Notes under the pieces: generated by a model
The model's database searches: none
What the model saw: the letters and a program-made list of their open reading frames with translations, nothing else
What the model was told of the DNA's origin: nothing
Shown here: in pieces, positions 53,841 through 63,229 of the stretch
How the letters are laid out: every line of letters begins with the position of its first letter
Position numbering within the stretch: position 1 is the stretch's first letter
Assembly: GCA_905178155.1 (NCBI GenBank)
Contig: CAJINV010000005.1
Location: forward strand, 377,319 to 441,318
DNA length: 64,000 nt
Source of the DNA: Amoebophrya sp. A120
Taxonomy: Eukaryota; Sar; Dinophyceae; Syndiniales; Amoebophryaceae
Direction: 5' to 3'
Program-made: the position numbers and the translations under genes

Positions 53841-55385
53841 TTACACAGCTGCGAGTGAAAACACGTAAAGCACACGGCTCACGTTTCGGTGCAAATGTTC
53901 GCACACAAGATCTCTTTCGGTACCTACGGATAGTGGGTGTGACTGGAGCGGTTTCTTGACGACAAGAAAGCCGTGGTGTTTATCATGCAGGGCACTGCAA
54001 GACAGATCCGCTTTGTCTTGCGCAACCGCCAATTGAAAATCGTTTTCCAACACGTTATCGAAAACTTCGGTCATATCGTCCATCAAGTCTTCCCGGTCGG
54101 TGCTAAGGTAGAGGTAACTTGTACTGCTGGTGTACTCGCTTGATAGTTGCACGTCGACGTCTGCTGCATCTGTTCTGTCGCTGTGTTCGCCGCCTGTATT
54201 TTCCGGCGCTGCAGGGGAGGCAGAAATAATAGCCTTCCTCATGCGCCGGTGCAGCCACGAGTTCGAGTTCGAACTTCGTTTTCTTGCGCCACTTGCTGAT
54301 GGACTAGAACGGCTTCGGTGCCGCTGCTCTTGTGCCACGAGTTCTTCTTGCTCCGCCGCGTCGTCACCTACTTCCGAAAGAACGGTGGAAGTGTCAGCAG
54401 CCGTGTCAGGCGTGAGGGTTGTTGCGGGGGAACGTAAGAACTCCCGTGTCGCGTCGTCCATCTTCGAGGAGCCTGACGATGGTGTTCTCGTTCTGAGCAT
54501 CCTCTCCAGCAACAGCTTTGCGAACTCCGGATCCACCAACCTCCGTCGCAAGTGTCGCGCTTTCGCCCAGGGGTCGGGGAATTGAATCGCGACAAAAGGG
54601 ATGTTGGTGTTCGGGTTGGCCTCAAAAAGCGTGTCCCAGTGCGCGGGGTTCTTGCAGTTCATGCTGCGGAAATGGACCTCGAGGTTGGTACCTGAGTGGC
54701 TGATGGTTTGTTCTTGTTCAGATGGCAGTACTAAGGCAGCATCAGTAGAAACATAGTTCGCTGCGTCTTCCCGCTGGTATCCCTTCGCTACTGCTTCTGC
54801 GTTCGCGGCTTGCACCAGGTCCGGCCGAAGTTCCAATCCTAGAAAACACGGGAAATTTTTTTTTGCGACTCTGTCCTTATCCCGTGTCGCGTGCTCGGCC
54901 AGGTCGAGAAGCCATCGTCCTCTGGCGCAGCCGATGTCGAGGAGGACGTCTTGCTGCGGTGTACTACTGCTTTTTTGCAAAACGAGTGGCTCCGGCGCAT
55001 CCCGCACGCTGTCCGGATTTTGCATCCGCTTGCAGCTAGCGGAAATTCGCTTCGTCGCGTCGTGCTGTATCAAGACGTCCTCAGCTGGTCCCGACGGTGA
55101 AGAAACCAACGCGCTATGTCTGGAACAGAGCCCGTCGGCGGAGACCAGCGCCGCGTTTTTACATCTGCGTTGCCCGTGGATCACGTACTTGCACTGGTTT
55201 TGGAAGGTTTCTGTTGCCACTGAAGCTAGGTATTCAGCCTGCTTCGCTGGGTCGTGAAGGAACTTGCAACTGTCGCCAAATGTGCACCGCCCTTTCTGAA
55301 ACCGCTTGCAATGCTCCGGTTTTGGCTGGACGGAGTCGGCGGAGAGGTGGCGTGCTGGCACTGGAATTTCTGCGCAGACAGCCAT
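53841..55385 (-). CDS. tRNA (guanine-N7)-methyltransferase domain fused to two zinc fingers
   Basis: 514 residues from ATG 55385. Residues 26-44 form a CCCH finger (CKRFQKGRCTFGDSCKFLH; C-x7-C-x5-C-x3-H). Residues 65-90 hold a second Cys3His motif (C-x9-C-x11-C-x2-H, CKYVIHGQRRCKN...LCSRH), resembling the zinc finger at the start of TRM13-type tRNA methyltransferases. From about 146 comes a TrmB/TRM8-like SAM domain: VLLDIGCARGRWLLDLAEHA (SAM motif I), FLGLELRPDLVQAANAEA, and the family signature FVAIQFPDPWAKARHLRRRL plus VDPEFAKLLLERML. TrmB enzymes make m7G46 in tRNA. A ~100-residue Ser/Arg-rich insert (about 305-400) interrupts the end of the domain; ENDFQLAVAQD and LVVKKP may complete it. 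This finger-methyltransferase fusion is not typical of TRM8. Confidence 0.82.
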   Translation of the reverse strand: MAVCAEIPVPARHLSADSVQPKPEHCKRFQKGRCTFGDSCKFLHDPAKQAEYLASVATETFQNQCKYVIHGQRRCKNAALVSADGLCSRHSALVSSPSGPAEDVLIQHDATKRISASCKRMQNPDSVRDAPEPLVLQKSSSTPQQDVLLDIGCARGRWLLDLAEHATRDKDRVAKKNFPCFLGLELRPDLVQAANAEAVAKGYQREDAANYVSTDAALVLPSEQEQTISHSGTNLEVHFRSMNCKNPAHWDTLFEANPNTNIPFVAIQFPDPWAKARHLRRRLVDPEFAKLLLERMLRTRTPSSGSSKMDDATREFLRSPATTLTPDTAADTSTVLSEVGDDAAEQEELVAQEQRHRSRSSPSASGARKRSSNSNSWLHRRMRKAIISASPAAPENTGGEHSDRTDAADVDVQLSSEYTSSTSYLYLSTDREDLMDDMTEVFDNVLENDFQLAVAQDKADLSCSALHDKHHGFLVVKKPLQSHPLSVGTERDLVCEHLHRNVSRVLYVFSLAAV

Positions 55386-55953
55386 TTTGATGCCAAAGAC
55401 GTTAATACTGGTGTAGAAGAATATCCCTATTTATACAGCTGATTGTTATTCGATAATGCGCTGTTGAACATAAAAATTTGAATTTCACATCCTCACCGGA
55501 ACTACTGTAGATAAATAAACATACAAAGGAATCGACATACTCACGGTTCGCTTTGATCTCAAACTTACACCCAAGTATGATCGGAATGTTCACATTGATC
55601 AACTTCAGATCTTGTAGTTCGTGGAACGACTCGCCTTGCAAGTTCAATTTCCATAAAGATCGCCAGGACTGATTCCGGAAGACGAAGATCGTTGAAGTGT
55701 TTATCTGGTGAACCTGAGGAGCGTTTTTCTGGTGAACCTTGATCTATCGCTACTTTTCTCTTCTTTCTCCAACGCTCGAAATGAACACGTCCTGATTTTG
55801 CAAACGGAACACAGGCAAAGCGCCTCAGTCAAACTTAAAAAGGGTCAAACTTGACTTTGATATTACGTTTAGGTTTACGTGCCGCACAGAGAAGATAGAT
55901 AAGTCGTCGCGTCGTTGTCGTCAAGTGAAGGACATCAAAGATTTGTAAGTAAT
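55386..55953. other. Intergenic region with candidate - strand exon remnants
   Basis: On the - strand a peptide-like stretch (WKLNLQGESFHELQDLKL, then INVNIPIILG) ends at possible donors (GGGT|GTAAGTTTG at about 55570 and AACC|GTGAGTATG at about 55543). A good acceptor (TTATTTATCTACAG) follows near 55507. No start codon or partner exon is visible; it may be a gene fragment or a 5' leader intron of the methyltransferase gene. The word ggttcaccaga occurs twice nearby, about 24 bp apart. Confidence 0.3.
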
Positions 55954-58695
55954 TCAGGCGCCCGCTAACTTCGCACGCGAAGAAGTCGAGTCCGCTGTTG
56001 CAAGTGGCAATTTCTCGCTGCCTGATTGTGATTTCGCACTTGTCGTTCTCTTTGCTAGCATGATATCGTCCAGAAGGGATTTAGCATTTTCCAAACAACT
56101 GTTCTGCTTTTCCCCTTCGTCACCCTCGCGAAACATCACTTCCATTTCGAAAAACCGTTGCAACTCTGCCGCATTACCTGCCTGCACTAAAAGCACTCTT
56201 CTTTTCGGCAAATACCGGTATCCAACCTCCTTGTGCAAGTTCCCGTTCTGGATAAAGTTCGCTCGGGCTTTGACGCAGGCCTGCCAGGCGTGGTGCAGAG
56301 CTTTCTTTCCAAGGAGGATTGGTTTCTGGTTATTGATCAGCTCGAGCTTTGGAGCTCGGTGTCGGTTCTTCTGCACCGGAACTACTTCTGCATCGCAGGA
56401 TGAAGATGCCGCCCCACTACTTCCCTGTGCGGCGTACATGGCTCGGGTGAAGAGAAACGGGCCAGCTGCGCCGGATGAATTGCCGTCGCTCTTTTGTGGT
56501 GCAATTCTCCTGGTTCCTTTACCATTGCCCCGCTGAGGACCAAAATCGCTACAATGGTGGCCTGGAATCGGCTGCAAAGCGGACTTGACCGCGGGGTTTA
56601 CTTCAGTTGCGTACTTCTCCAGGATCGGGTTCCATTTGGATCGGAACTGTTCGATTTGTTCAACCACTTTCGTGAAATTTGCAGCCACCTCTTCCGCCAA
56701 GTCCATCAACTCTCCGAGATCGAGGGCGTAGATCGGTTTTTCTTTTGCCGCTTCTCGCTCATCAAGTTCATTTTTTTCGTCATCCTCATCATTTTGAGCA
56801 TCAGCTGCATCTTCTATTCTCCTTATTGATTTCATTTTCCAATTCTTCACAGTTTCGTCCATCAAGACCCCCAACTCCGTCGAGTTGTCACCGAGGAGTT
56901 TCAGTTCCTCCTGCAAGTTTTCATTTTCCACATTCCAATCGAGTAATTGCCTGATACACCCTCGCCTGCTCCACTTTGGCGTGCTGTCCCGCATGTAGCA
57001 GAGCTGGAATTCCTTTGCGAAGTCGAAAAACTCCTGTTTCCGCCGCTCCAGCAATGGTCGACAGAGGAGCAAATTGTCGATTTTCACGAAGGTCTCGACC
57101 CCGTTGATGTGAACGACCGATCCTTTCAAAAGCTCCGCAATCCGGTTCTCGTCGACGTCGTCTTGGTGATGCCCGATTATGACGAAGTTGTTCTCGGTTT
57201 TCATCTCTTCGAAACAATTCTCGTACATCTTGAACCGAATTTTTTTCGTCACTTCCTCGTACCTTTCCCGACTCAGCCCGGTCTTCAGATCTCCGTGGGG
57301 GCGCTGGAGCTCTATCGTGTACGCGTAGAGGGGGATTCCGAGGCGGTTTGCGAGTTCTCTGACCCAGAACTCCTCGTGTTTCTGCTCCTGTCTGTTGCAG
57401 TGCCGCAGATGCAGAGCGGAGACTTTGCCCTTGAATTCCGGTTTGAGAATGGACAGAAGCGCCGCGTGCACGATGGAGTCAACGCCGCCGGAAAGGGACA
57501 AAACGATCCCGGTGTTGGCACTGTTGAAGATCGACGGATGGATTTTTGTTGCGGATGATTGTTCTGTGCGGAGAACTCGTTCCAAATCTTTGACTAGGGG
57601 GTAGTTGCGGAGAGAACTTCTGGTTTTTTCGTAGCACGATGCATTCCAAGCAGGCGCGAAGGGGAAAGGGTCGCTTGCAATTTCGTCGGGTTTCTTCATA
57701 CTTTTGGCTTCAGGTACGCACTGCGGGTCGAGATATCGAAATTTGTCTCGAAGAGGACCTCCGCAGAAGTTCTTCGTGCTCGTCGCATCATTTTGCTGGT
57801 TCAATCGGGCTTCCACAACTGCCCTCTCCGCCTCGTCATCCTCGACCTCTTCGTCAGAGGACATCATGCCATCCCTTCTTGGCACGCAAACCCGCAACTT
57901 CGCCTCACTCAGAGCGTAGTCCACGTACCTTTCTGCCTCCAGCTCGAGTTCTACTTGTTCCGTTTTCTCAATGAAAGCGTCCAGGAGGGCCAGCTCCCGA
58001 TCTTCGCTTTCACTTTTTCGCAGCGAAGATCTTTCAGCAACCACTTCTCGACACGCGGTCAGAATCGTTTTCGCGAGCGCAAACCCGTTTTCACTCCGCT
58101 GGTGCCGCGCGACGAGGCTCCAGAAGCAAACCTCAAAAATGTTGTGGATTTCAGGCAGGAGGGTTTTCAGTACGTCCTTGCTAGTAGAGCTTGGAATGTC
58201 TGGTCTCTGCGGTCCTCCTTCAGTTCTGTCCCCGAAAACCGACCGTAGCAAGGCAAAAGCGGTGTAATCGGCTTGAGCCTTTGCGTCCGCGTATGTGAGT
58301 CGCGTTATGCTTGTGGACCTTGTTGTGCCGGGCCCAGGCTCGGCCTCGACGGTGGATGTTGTACCTGCGAAGTCGCCTTCCCGAACCCTTTCCCAATAGG
58401 GTTCGATGTTTCTTACCGTCTGGTCAAGAAAGACCGCGGTTCTCAGGCGGAGCAGCAATCCAGTGGTTGAGGAACTTTGTTCCAATGGCGAAGATGAATT
58501 ATCTGTCTCGGACGAGACGAGAGTCGATAGAAACCATCCCCCGAAACTCGCATGCAAGTCGTCAAACACCTTTTTCGCCGAGGGCTTCTGGGCACTGAAA
58601 CGATACGGCTCGAACTCGGGGCTGAACCAGGTGCGCGTCCAAGCTTCGACAGCCTCGGCATCGGATCGGAATTCTGTCGTGGTCGTGATAGTCAT
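55954..58695 (-). CDS. Large TilS/MesJ-family PP-loop ATPase, putative tRNA(Ile)-lysidine synthetase
   Basis: 913 residues from the first in-frame ATG (58695; TMTITTTTEFRS context). The PP-loop is at about 396-402 (LSLSGGVDSIVHAALLSIL). TilS-type blocks follow: SALHLRHCNRQEQKHEEFWV, RELANRLGIPLYAYTIE, RYEEVTKKIRFKMYENCFEE, NFVIIGHHQDDVDENRIAEL, and LLCRPLLERRKQEFFDFAKE. The DSTPKWSRRGCIRQ that follows parallels the D-(P)-(S/T)-N...R-N-x-I-R end of the TilS N-domain. TilS modifies C34 of tRNA(Ile2) to lysidine, normally in bacteria and organelles; a cytosolic or other sulfur/tRNA role cannot be excluded. N-terminal ~390 residues are unrecognised, helical and aromatic. The C-terminal 300 include a low-complexity segment. 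No obvious transit peptide is seen. Confidence 0.78.
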   Translation of the reverse strand: MTITTTTEFRSDAEAVEAWTRTWFSPEFEPYRFSAQKPSAKKVFDDLHASFGGWFLSTLVSSETDNSSSPLEQSSSTTGLLLRLRTAVFLDQTVRNIEPYWERVREGDFAGTTSTVEAEPGPGTTRSTSITRLTYADAKAQADYTAFALLRSVFGDRTEGGPQRPDIPSSTSKDVLKTLLPEIHNIFEVCFWSLVARHQRSENGFALAKTILTACREVVAERSSLRKSESEDRELALLDAFIEKTEQVELELEAERYVDYALSEAKLRVCVPRRDGMMSSDEEVEDDEAERAVVEARLNQQNDATSTKNFCGGPLRDKFRYLDPQCVPEAKSMKKPDEIASDPFPFAPAWNASCYEKTRSSLRNYPLVKDLERVLRTEQSSATKIHPSIFNSANTGIVLSLSGGVDSIVHAALLSILKPEFKGKVSALHLRHCNRQEQKHEEFWVRELANRLGIPLYAYTIELQRPHGDLKTGLSRERYEEVTKKIRFKMYENCFEEMKTENNFVIIGHHQDDVDENRIAELLKGSVVHINGVETFVKIDNLLLCRPLLERRKQEFFDFAKEFQLCYMRDSTPKWSRRGCIRQLLDWNVENENLQEELKLLGDNSTELGVLMDETVKNWKMKSIRRIEDAADAQNDEDDEKNELDEREAAKEKPIYALDLGELMDLAEEVAANFTKVVEQIEQFRSKWNPILEKYATEVNPAVKSALQPIPGHHCSDFGPQRGNGKGTRRIAPQKSDGNSSGAAGPFLFTRAMYAAQGSSGAASSSCDAEVVPVQKNRHRAPKLELINNQKPILLGKKALHHAWQACVKARANFIQNGNLHKEVGYRYLPKRRVLLVQAGNAAELQRFFEMEVMFREGDEGEKQNSCLENAKSLLDDIMLAKRTTSAKSQSGSEKLPLATADSTSSRAKLAGA

Positions 58696-59453
58696 GGTTA
58701 GGGTGTTTGTGTGTGTGTGAACGAGGACCAATATCAATATGGGGTATTGAAGGAAACAAAGAGTTTCACCTATAATAAAAATACGGAAGATCAAACGAAC
58801 TCTGATACTAACGATGGGTTCGGGAGAATTCTTGTGCGCACTTCATGTCGTTGAAAGCTAGGTGTCGCTTACTGGGGTGTCCTGTGGGTTCGTAGTTGCA
58901 TCGGATTCATTCATCTTTCTCAACTTGGCGACGGGGGACTTGATCTACTCGGGAAGAAAGTTTGATCCCATGTGCCCACTTCACGTCTTTAGTCGGATCG
59001 AAAATTGGATCGTGCCATTGTAGAAGCTGTTGATCATTTTCATTTTTCTTACACAAGAAGGGATCGACTCACTGCAATTCATCACCAACATCATATTTGA
59101 GGATCTCAGAGCTTTCGCCTCCTTTTTATGCCATCAAGATCAAGATCGGTCCGCGTTCTTTCTATGATTCGATATCGATCTCGAACAGAATGCTTGACCA
59201 CCATTTGTCGTTTCTTTATTTAACAAAAGCAGAGAGTAGCGCTTGTTTGCCTCTTGATCGATTTTGTGCCAGAGGTGTCATACTATTAAACCAGAATGGG
59301 TCGCTCCACTAGTTGCTCGCGTTTGGGATTGATATAAATTGATATAAAAAGGTGAAGGTCAAGCGAAGACCCGCTTTTGGACATGGCTGTGCTCAATTTA
59401 ATATAATTGACACTTGCACATGCAAACAACCGAAGATTTAGATTGCAGTCCAC
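58696..59453. other. Intergenic region, no gene recognised
   Basis: About 0.75 kb, AT-rich, with a GT repeat near 58707-58718. No coding evidence. Confidence 0.5.
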
Positions 59454-60538
59454 TTAAATCACGGGGACTGGCCAGTTGTAGTCCCTGATAACCCTTTCTG
59501 TGCTTTCCAGCTCCAGCCTCCGCAGTCTCGCCTTCTCCGCCGTGCGCGGGCTAAGGTCGGCATCCTCCTCCGCGTCGGCGTGCTTCAGGTCCCGCAACAC
59601 TTTCACCGACCGTCGGTGCGTGAACCAAATCATGACAATGCGCACATGCTCCGCCCAGTTTTCGACCTTGCGGTTGAGAATCTCCTGTTCTTTCGTTTTC
59701 AGCGACGCGTGAACTTCCAAAGCATCGAAAGTGAACCAGTTGTGCCAAACATTTTGGACTCGCATGTGCATCTTCTCGTTTTTCTTCAATCCGTGTTTCT
59801 GACAGAGTCGGTTGCTCTTCGGATCGTCCGGAACGTACCGCACGACCATCTTCCGGTTTGCCGGGGTATCCTTCTTGACCTTCGGTTCGCGAATCCCAAG
59901 ATCGCCGTCTGCCTCGACAAAGTCGAACCTAGAGCAGGTGCGGATTTATTTATTATTCAAAAGTACAACTAGAATTACAACTAGCAAATCCGCAGAGAAC
60001 CCTTTCGTGAAGCTTAGCAAAGTAAGAGAAAGAATTGGAATTTTCCTGAGAAAATAGCAAAGAGTCGATACTTGCCGAAGGAGCAGATCGTGGACGGGGA
60101 CGTATTCAATGCGTCAATGTGTTCGCGAGTTCGGACACCGAAATTGATAATCACATTGGTAGCTCCGCAGCCTTCCGGGCGGAAATACTTCGCGCAACAC
60201 TTCACGAAGTTCGGCATCTGCATCATGGCCTTTGTTACGTGCGCCGCCCCCCCACGATTTTGGTGCAGTTGATGCCACAGTCCCAGCAGGATATTTTCGT
60301 TCGGGCTACGTGTTCTGGTGGTTCTCGCCGCACCGTTGTCGTCGTCGACGGTAATGCCGTCGCGGGTTGCGCCTTTGATATTTCCGGCGTTGAGCTCAAG
60401 AACTTTCGCAAGCACCTTGTGCGCCATGAGGTAATGCCTCGCGCTCCACTTAGCAGCTGGCAGCGGCTTCCCGTTGAAAAGTTCGTCGACCTGGTTTGTT
60501 TTGGTTTTTCGGAAACTGAGGAGATAAACATGAAGCAT
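59454..60538 (-). CDS. Hypothetical protein, two exons, 313 residues
   Basis: Exons 60538-60072 and 59928-59454 around a 143-bp GT-AG intron (GGCAA|GTATCG ... CTCTAG|G) join in frame (CSFGK|FDFVEADGDLG). The start at 60538 is the only Met available after the upstream gene's stop, so the N-terminus is fairly fixed. Recognisable stretches: KWSARHYLMAHKVLAKVLEL, FVKCCAKYFRPEGCGATNVI, VWHNWFTFDALEVHASL and EHVRIVMIWFTHRRSVKVL. The protein is basic and helical at its C-terminus. The family is not recognised; no signal peptide or membrane span. Confidence 0.65.
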
Positions 60539-60604
60539 TCACATGATGTGTGTCTGAGATTGTAGGTGGCATTATCTATGATTATGAAGTTGAACAATGA
60601 ATTA

Positions 60605-63229
60605 CTACTTTCTACCACCTTTATGGCGACGTAGAGAGACAAATACCTCCAACAAAAGTTCTTCGTCAATATCAGTGTAGCGCTCCTCCTTTGCGCCGTC
60701 TGGTTTGTGTCGTTTCGATTCTGGTTCTTTGTCAGGGCATTCACCGTGTGCAGACTTTTCTGTCAAATCCAGCTTGAGAAAGGTTAAGAAATTCCGAAAT
60801 CGTTCCGCAAGTAGAGTTTTGCTTCGCTTGACCGCACTGAGTATCCTTTTTCCGCCCGCCGCCTCCTCCTCTTCGGCGCCCGTCAGGTCGTCCACGAAAA
60901 GCTGAATCTCTTTGAAGAGCGCAGGCGCCTCGACGTCCTTGTCAACTTCGTCGTCTTTGATTTTCGCCCTCAGCTGCGCACAGTCATCATTCTCGCCTTC
61001 GGAGTGCCTATTGCGTCGCAGAAAATACCAACCCCCAAAACACAGGAGCGCCAGATCCAGTCGCGACAACTGGTCGTCGGTGGCGTTCTTGCACTTCTCC
61101 ACAACTGCCTCGCAATACGTGTAGAGGCTTGCTTTGGCGATCTGCCACTCTCTTTCTCCATTTCCATCGGCGGCCACGAGGTTCCAGAGATCTTCGGTTT
61201 GGTTCCGGCGGTTCTTTAGCAATGCCCGCTTTCGTGGCCTCTTGATACTCGGGCAGAGGTACTCGAAGCAAGTGAAGAAATAGGTCGTGTGGATGTCCAA
61301 CTTGAGGGTCTTGCTGCAGTCGTCGGTGTCTTGTCGCGCGGGGATGAGGAGTTCGCAAAGCGTCGTGAACTGTTTGAAGTCCATGGCCATCAGGTTGAGT
61401 TCTGCTTCTGTTGCGGCTTCCTCGACGATATCGAGCTTATTGTTGAGCTCCTTTTCTAGGTCCTCGTAAGTCTCCAACTTGTCTAATTTTTTCCGCTGGG
61501 AAGGGGTAAAAAATGAAGCATTCCACTCTTTCGCGCTTTTGTGCTTCTCTTTTGCATAGCGGAAGGGCCTGCCGTTGATCCGCGTTGCGATCGTATGGGC
61601 CACAGATTTCGCTATGTCCTTTCCGCCGCTAGTATGCTGCCTCGGCAGTTTCTTCACTGCCAGCTCCTTCGTTTCCAGGCGTCTCTCGGCTTCTGCTAGG
61701 ATGGCCTCCGAGAAGTTGAACATCAGGGGAGCAACTTGGCGATTTTCCAATTCCTGGAACCCATATTCACTGGCGTGGGCGTCGTAGAAGGCCATCGCGT
61801 TGTCAAGCAAGTAGTCTTCTATCAAAGTGCAGAAATCTTCGTCGTACTTCAAGCGCGGGGAATTTTCGTCGTCTGCAGCGACCCCTTTCTGAATCTCGGT
61901 GATGAGCGGCGAGACAAAGCCTTTGATTGTTTCTTGCATGTTTTCAGGCAGCATCTTGCGGTCCGACACAACACACATGTCTCCGAGCTTCTTCTGCCAT
62001 GGGCTTTGGTAGTCACGAGTTCCGGATGCGTCGTGCAAGCCTAGTTTGATCCAATCGGTGACGCGCTTGGTCTCCGGGCTGTCAGGCTGAAAGAGAGGGC
62101 GTGACTTCTTGTCCCTGGCAACCAAGTTTGCATCTTTGTAAACGGCGAAGACGAAGGTCATCCAGGGATTCACGATGCGCACGGTTGGGTTTTCCGGGTA
62201 CAGGTGCTTTTCGGTGACGGCGTCCCCGCCCGCAGCACACTCCAACACAAACTTCTTGATGTCTTTTGTAACACTGGCCACAGCTTCTTGCTGCTGGAGG
62301 AAGGTTCGGTTGCAGGACTCCCAGGCGGAACTGATTTTCAGCACCTGCGCTTCCATGTTGCGTTTCTTATTGTAACTGTTTTCCGACCCGAAAACGTCAT
62401 CGAACACTTCCCGCGTCTTAATTTTGCCTTCGAACTCCTGCAGCTGGGCAAGAGTCATCTTGTTTTCCGAGCCCAGAGTGGAGAACAAGTCCCAAAGAGC
62501 CTTGGCGGCGGTGGGAAACTTTCCGCTGTGAAACTGCCACACACGCAGATCCCTGCTTTTTCCGTCATTTCCGTTCTTGCCATTCTTAATGCCCTTCTCT
62601 GGTTCTGGCTTCTTACCATTTTTTCCAAACTCCTTGTCCTTCCCTTTGAAAACTATTTCCTTTCCATCCTTCTTTCCTTTCATTGCGCCCTTGAACTGCA
62701 AGTCCTGATCTTTTCCACCCTTCCCGTTTTTATCGTCCTTCCCGTTTTTCCCATCGCCTTTGCCGTTTTTCCCATCTCCCTTTTTCCCCTTACTGAAGCC
62801 CGGTATCAGAAAGTGACAAACGCCGTTTGTCCATTCCTCGGCAGCCTCGCGCTGCGCGTCTGACCCTTCGAAGTTGTAAAGGCAGGCCACTCGCAGCAAC
62901 TCAACCAAAGCCGCGCCCGCTTCGCCGCTTGTCAGCTTTTCTCTGCCTGCTACGCCCGTGCAGTTTTCTATCTTTGTAAGAATCTTCTCAGCCGCTTCGC
63001 TCGCATCGCGCGGGTTCACGGGGTTTATCTTGGCGCCGTCCTTGTCGCTCCAGTCCCAGACGCAGTCCCTGAAAATCTTGCAAATCGGCGGGCTGTTCGG
63101 GTTTGGCTTTTTTGGCCCGATGAGCACGCTTCTATATGTGGAATGCTCCGCGTCGTCCTCGTAGTCAATTTTCTTGAAATAGACCAACGCCGCCGCCTTT
63201 AATGCTTCCTCCTCTGTGGGTGAAGACAT
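60605..63229 (-). CDS. Hypothetical large charged protein with a Lys/Gly repeat tract
   Basis: 874 residues, start MSSPTEEEALKAAALVYFKK. Residues about 140-210 are a low-complexity Lys-Gly-Asn-Asp tract (GKGDGKNGKDDKNGKGGKD), likely disordered. On either side the protein looks folded: residues 30-135 include GPKKPNPNSPPICKIFRDCV. From about 230 a long helical region runs to the end (WQFHSGKFPTAAKALWDLFS; LEDYLLDNAMAFYDAHASEY; LDLALLCFGGWYFLRRNRHS). No catalytic motif or family is recognised. The basic C-terminus (SLRRHKGGRK) may be a nuclear or nucleic-acid-binding tail. The gene's stop is only about 65 bp from the start of the next gene downstream, an unusually tight spacing here. Confidence 0.68.
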   Translation of the reverse strand: MSSPTEEEALKAAALVYFKKIDYEDDAEHSTYRSVLIGPKKPNPNSPPICKIFRDCVWDWSDKDGAKINPVNPRDASEAAEKILTKIENCTGVAGREKLTSGEAGAALVELLRVACLYNFEGSDAQREAAEEWTNGVCHFLIPGFSKGKKGDGKNGKGDGKNGKDDKNGKGGKDQDLQFKGAMKGKKDGKEIVFKGKDKEFGKNGKKPEPEKGIKNGKNGNDGKSRDLRVWQFHSGKFPTAAKALWDLFSTLGSENKMTLAQLQEFEGKIKTREVFDDVFGSENSYNKKRNMEAQVLKISSAWESCNRTFLQQQEAVASVTKDIKKFVLECAAGGDAVTEKHLYPENPTVRIVNPWMTFVFAVYKDANLVARDKKSRPLFQPDSPETKRVTDWIKLGLHDASGTRDYQSPWQKKLGDMCVVSDRKMLPENMQETIKGFVSPLITEIQKGVAADDENSPRLKYDEDFCTLIEDYLLDNAMAFYDAHASEYGFQELENRQVAPLMFNFSEAILAEAERRLETKELAVKKLPRQHTSGGKDIAKSVAHTIATRINGRPFRYAKEKHKSAKEWNASFFTPSQRKKLDKLETYEDLEKELNNKLDIVEEAATEAELNLMAMDFKQFTTLCELLIPARQDTDDCSKTLKLDIHTTYFFTCFEYLCPSIKRPRKRALLKNRRNQTEDLWNLVAADGNGEREWQIAKASLYTYCEAVVEKCKNATDDQLSRLDLALLCFGGWYFLRRNRHSEGENDDCAQLRAKIKDDEVDKDVEAPALFKEIQLFVDDLTGAEEEEAAGGKRILSAVKRSKTLLAERFRNFLTFLKLDLTEKSAHGECPDKEPESKRHKPDGAKEERYTDIDEELLLEVFVSLRRHKGGRK

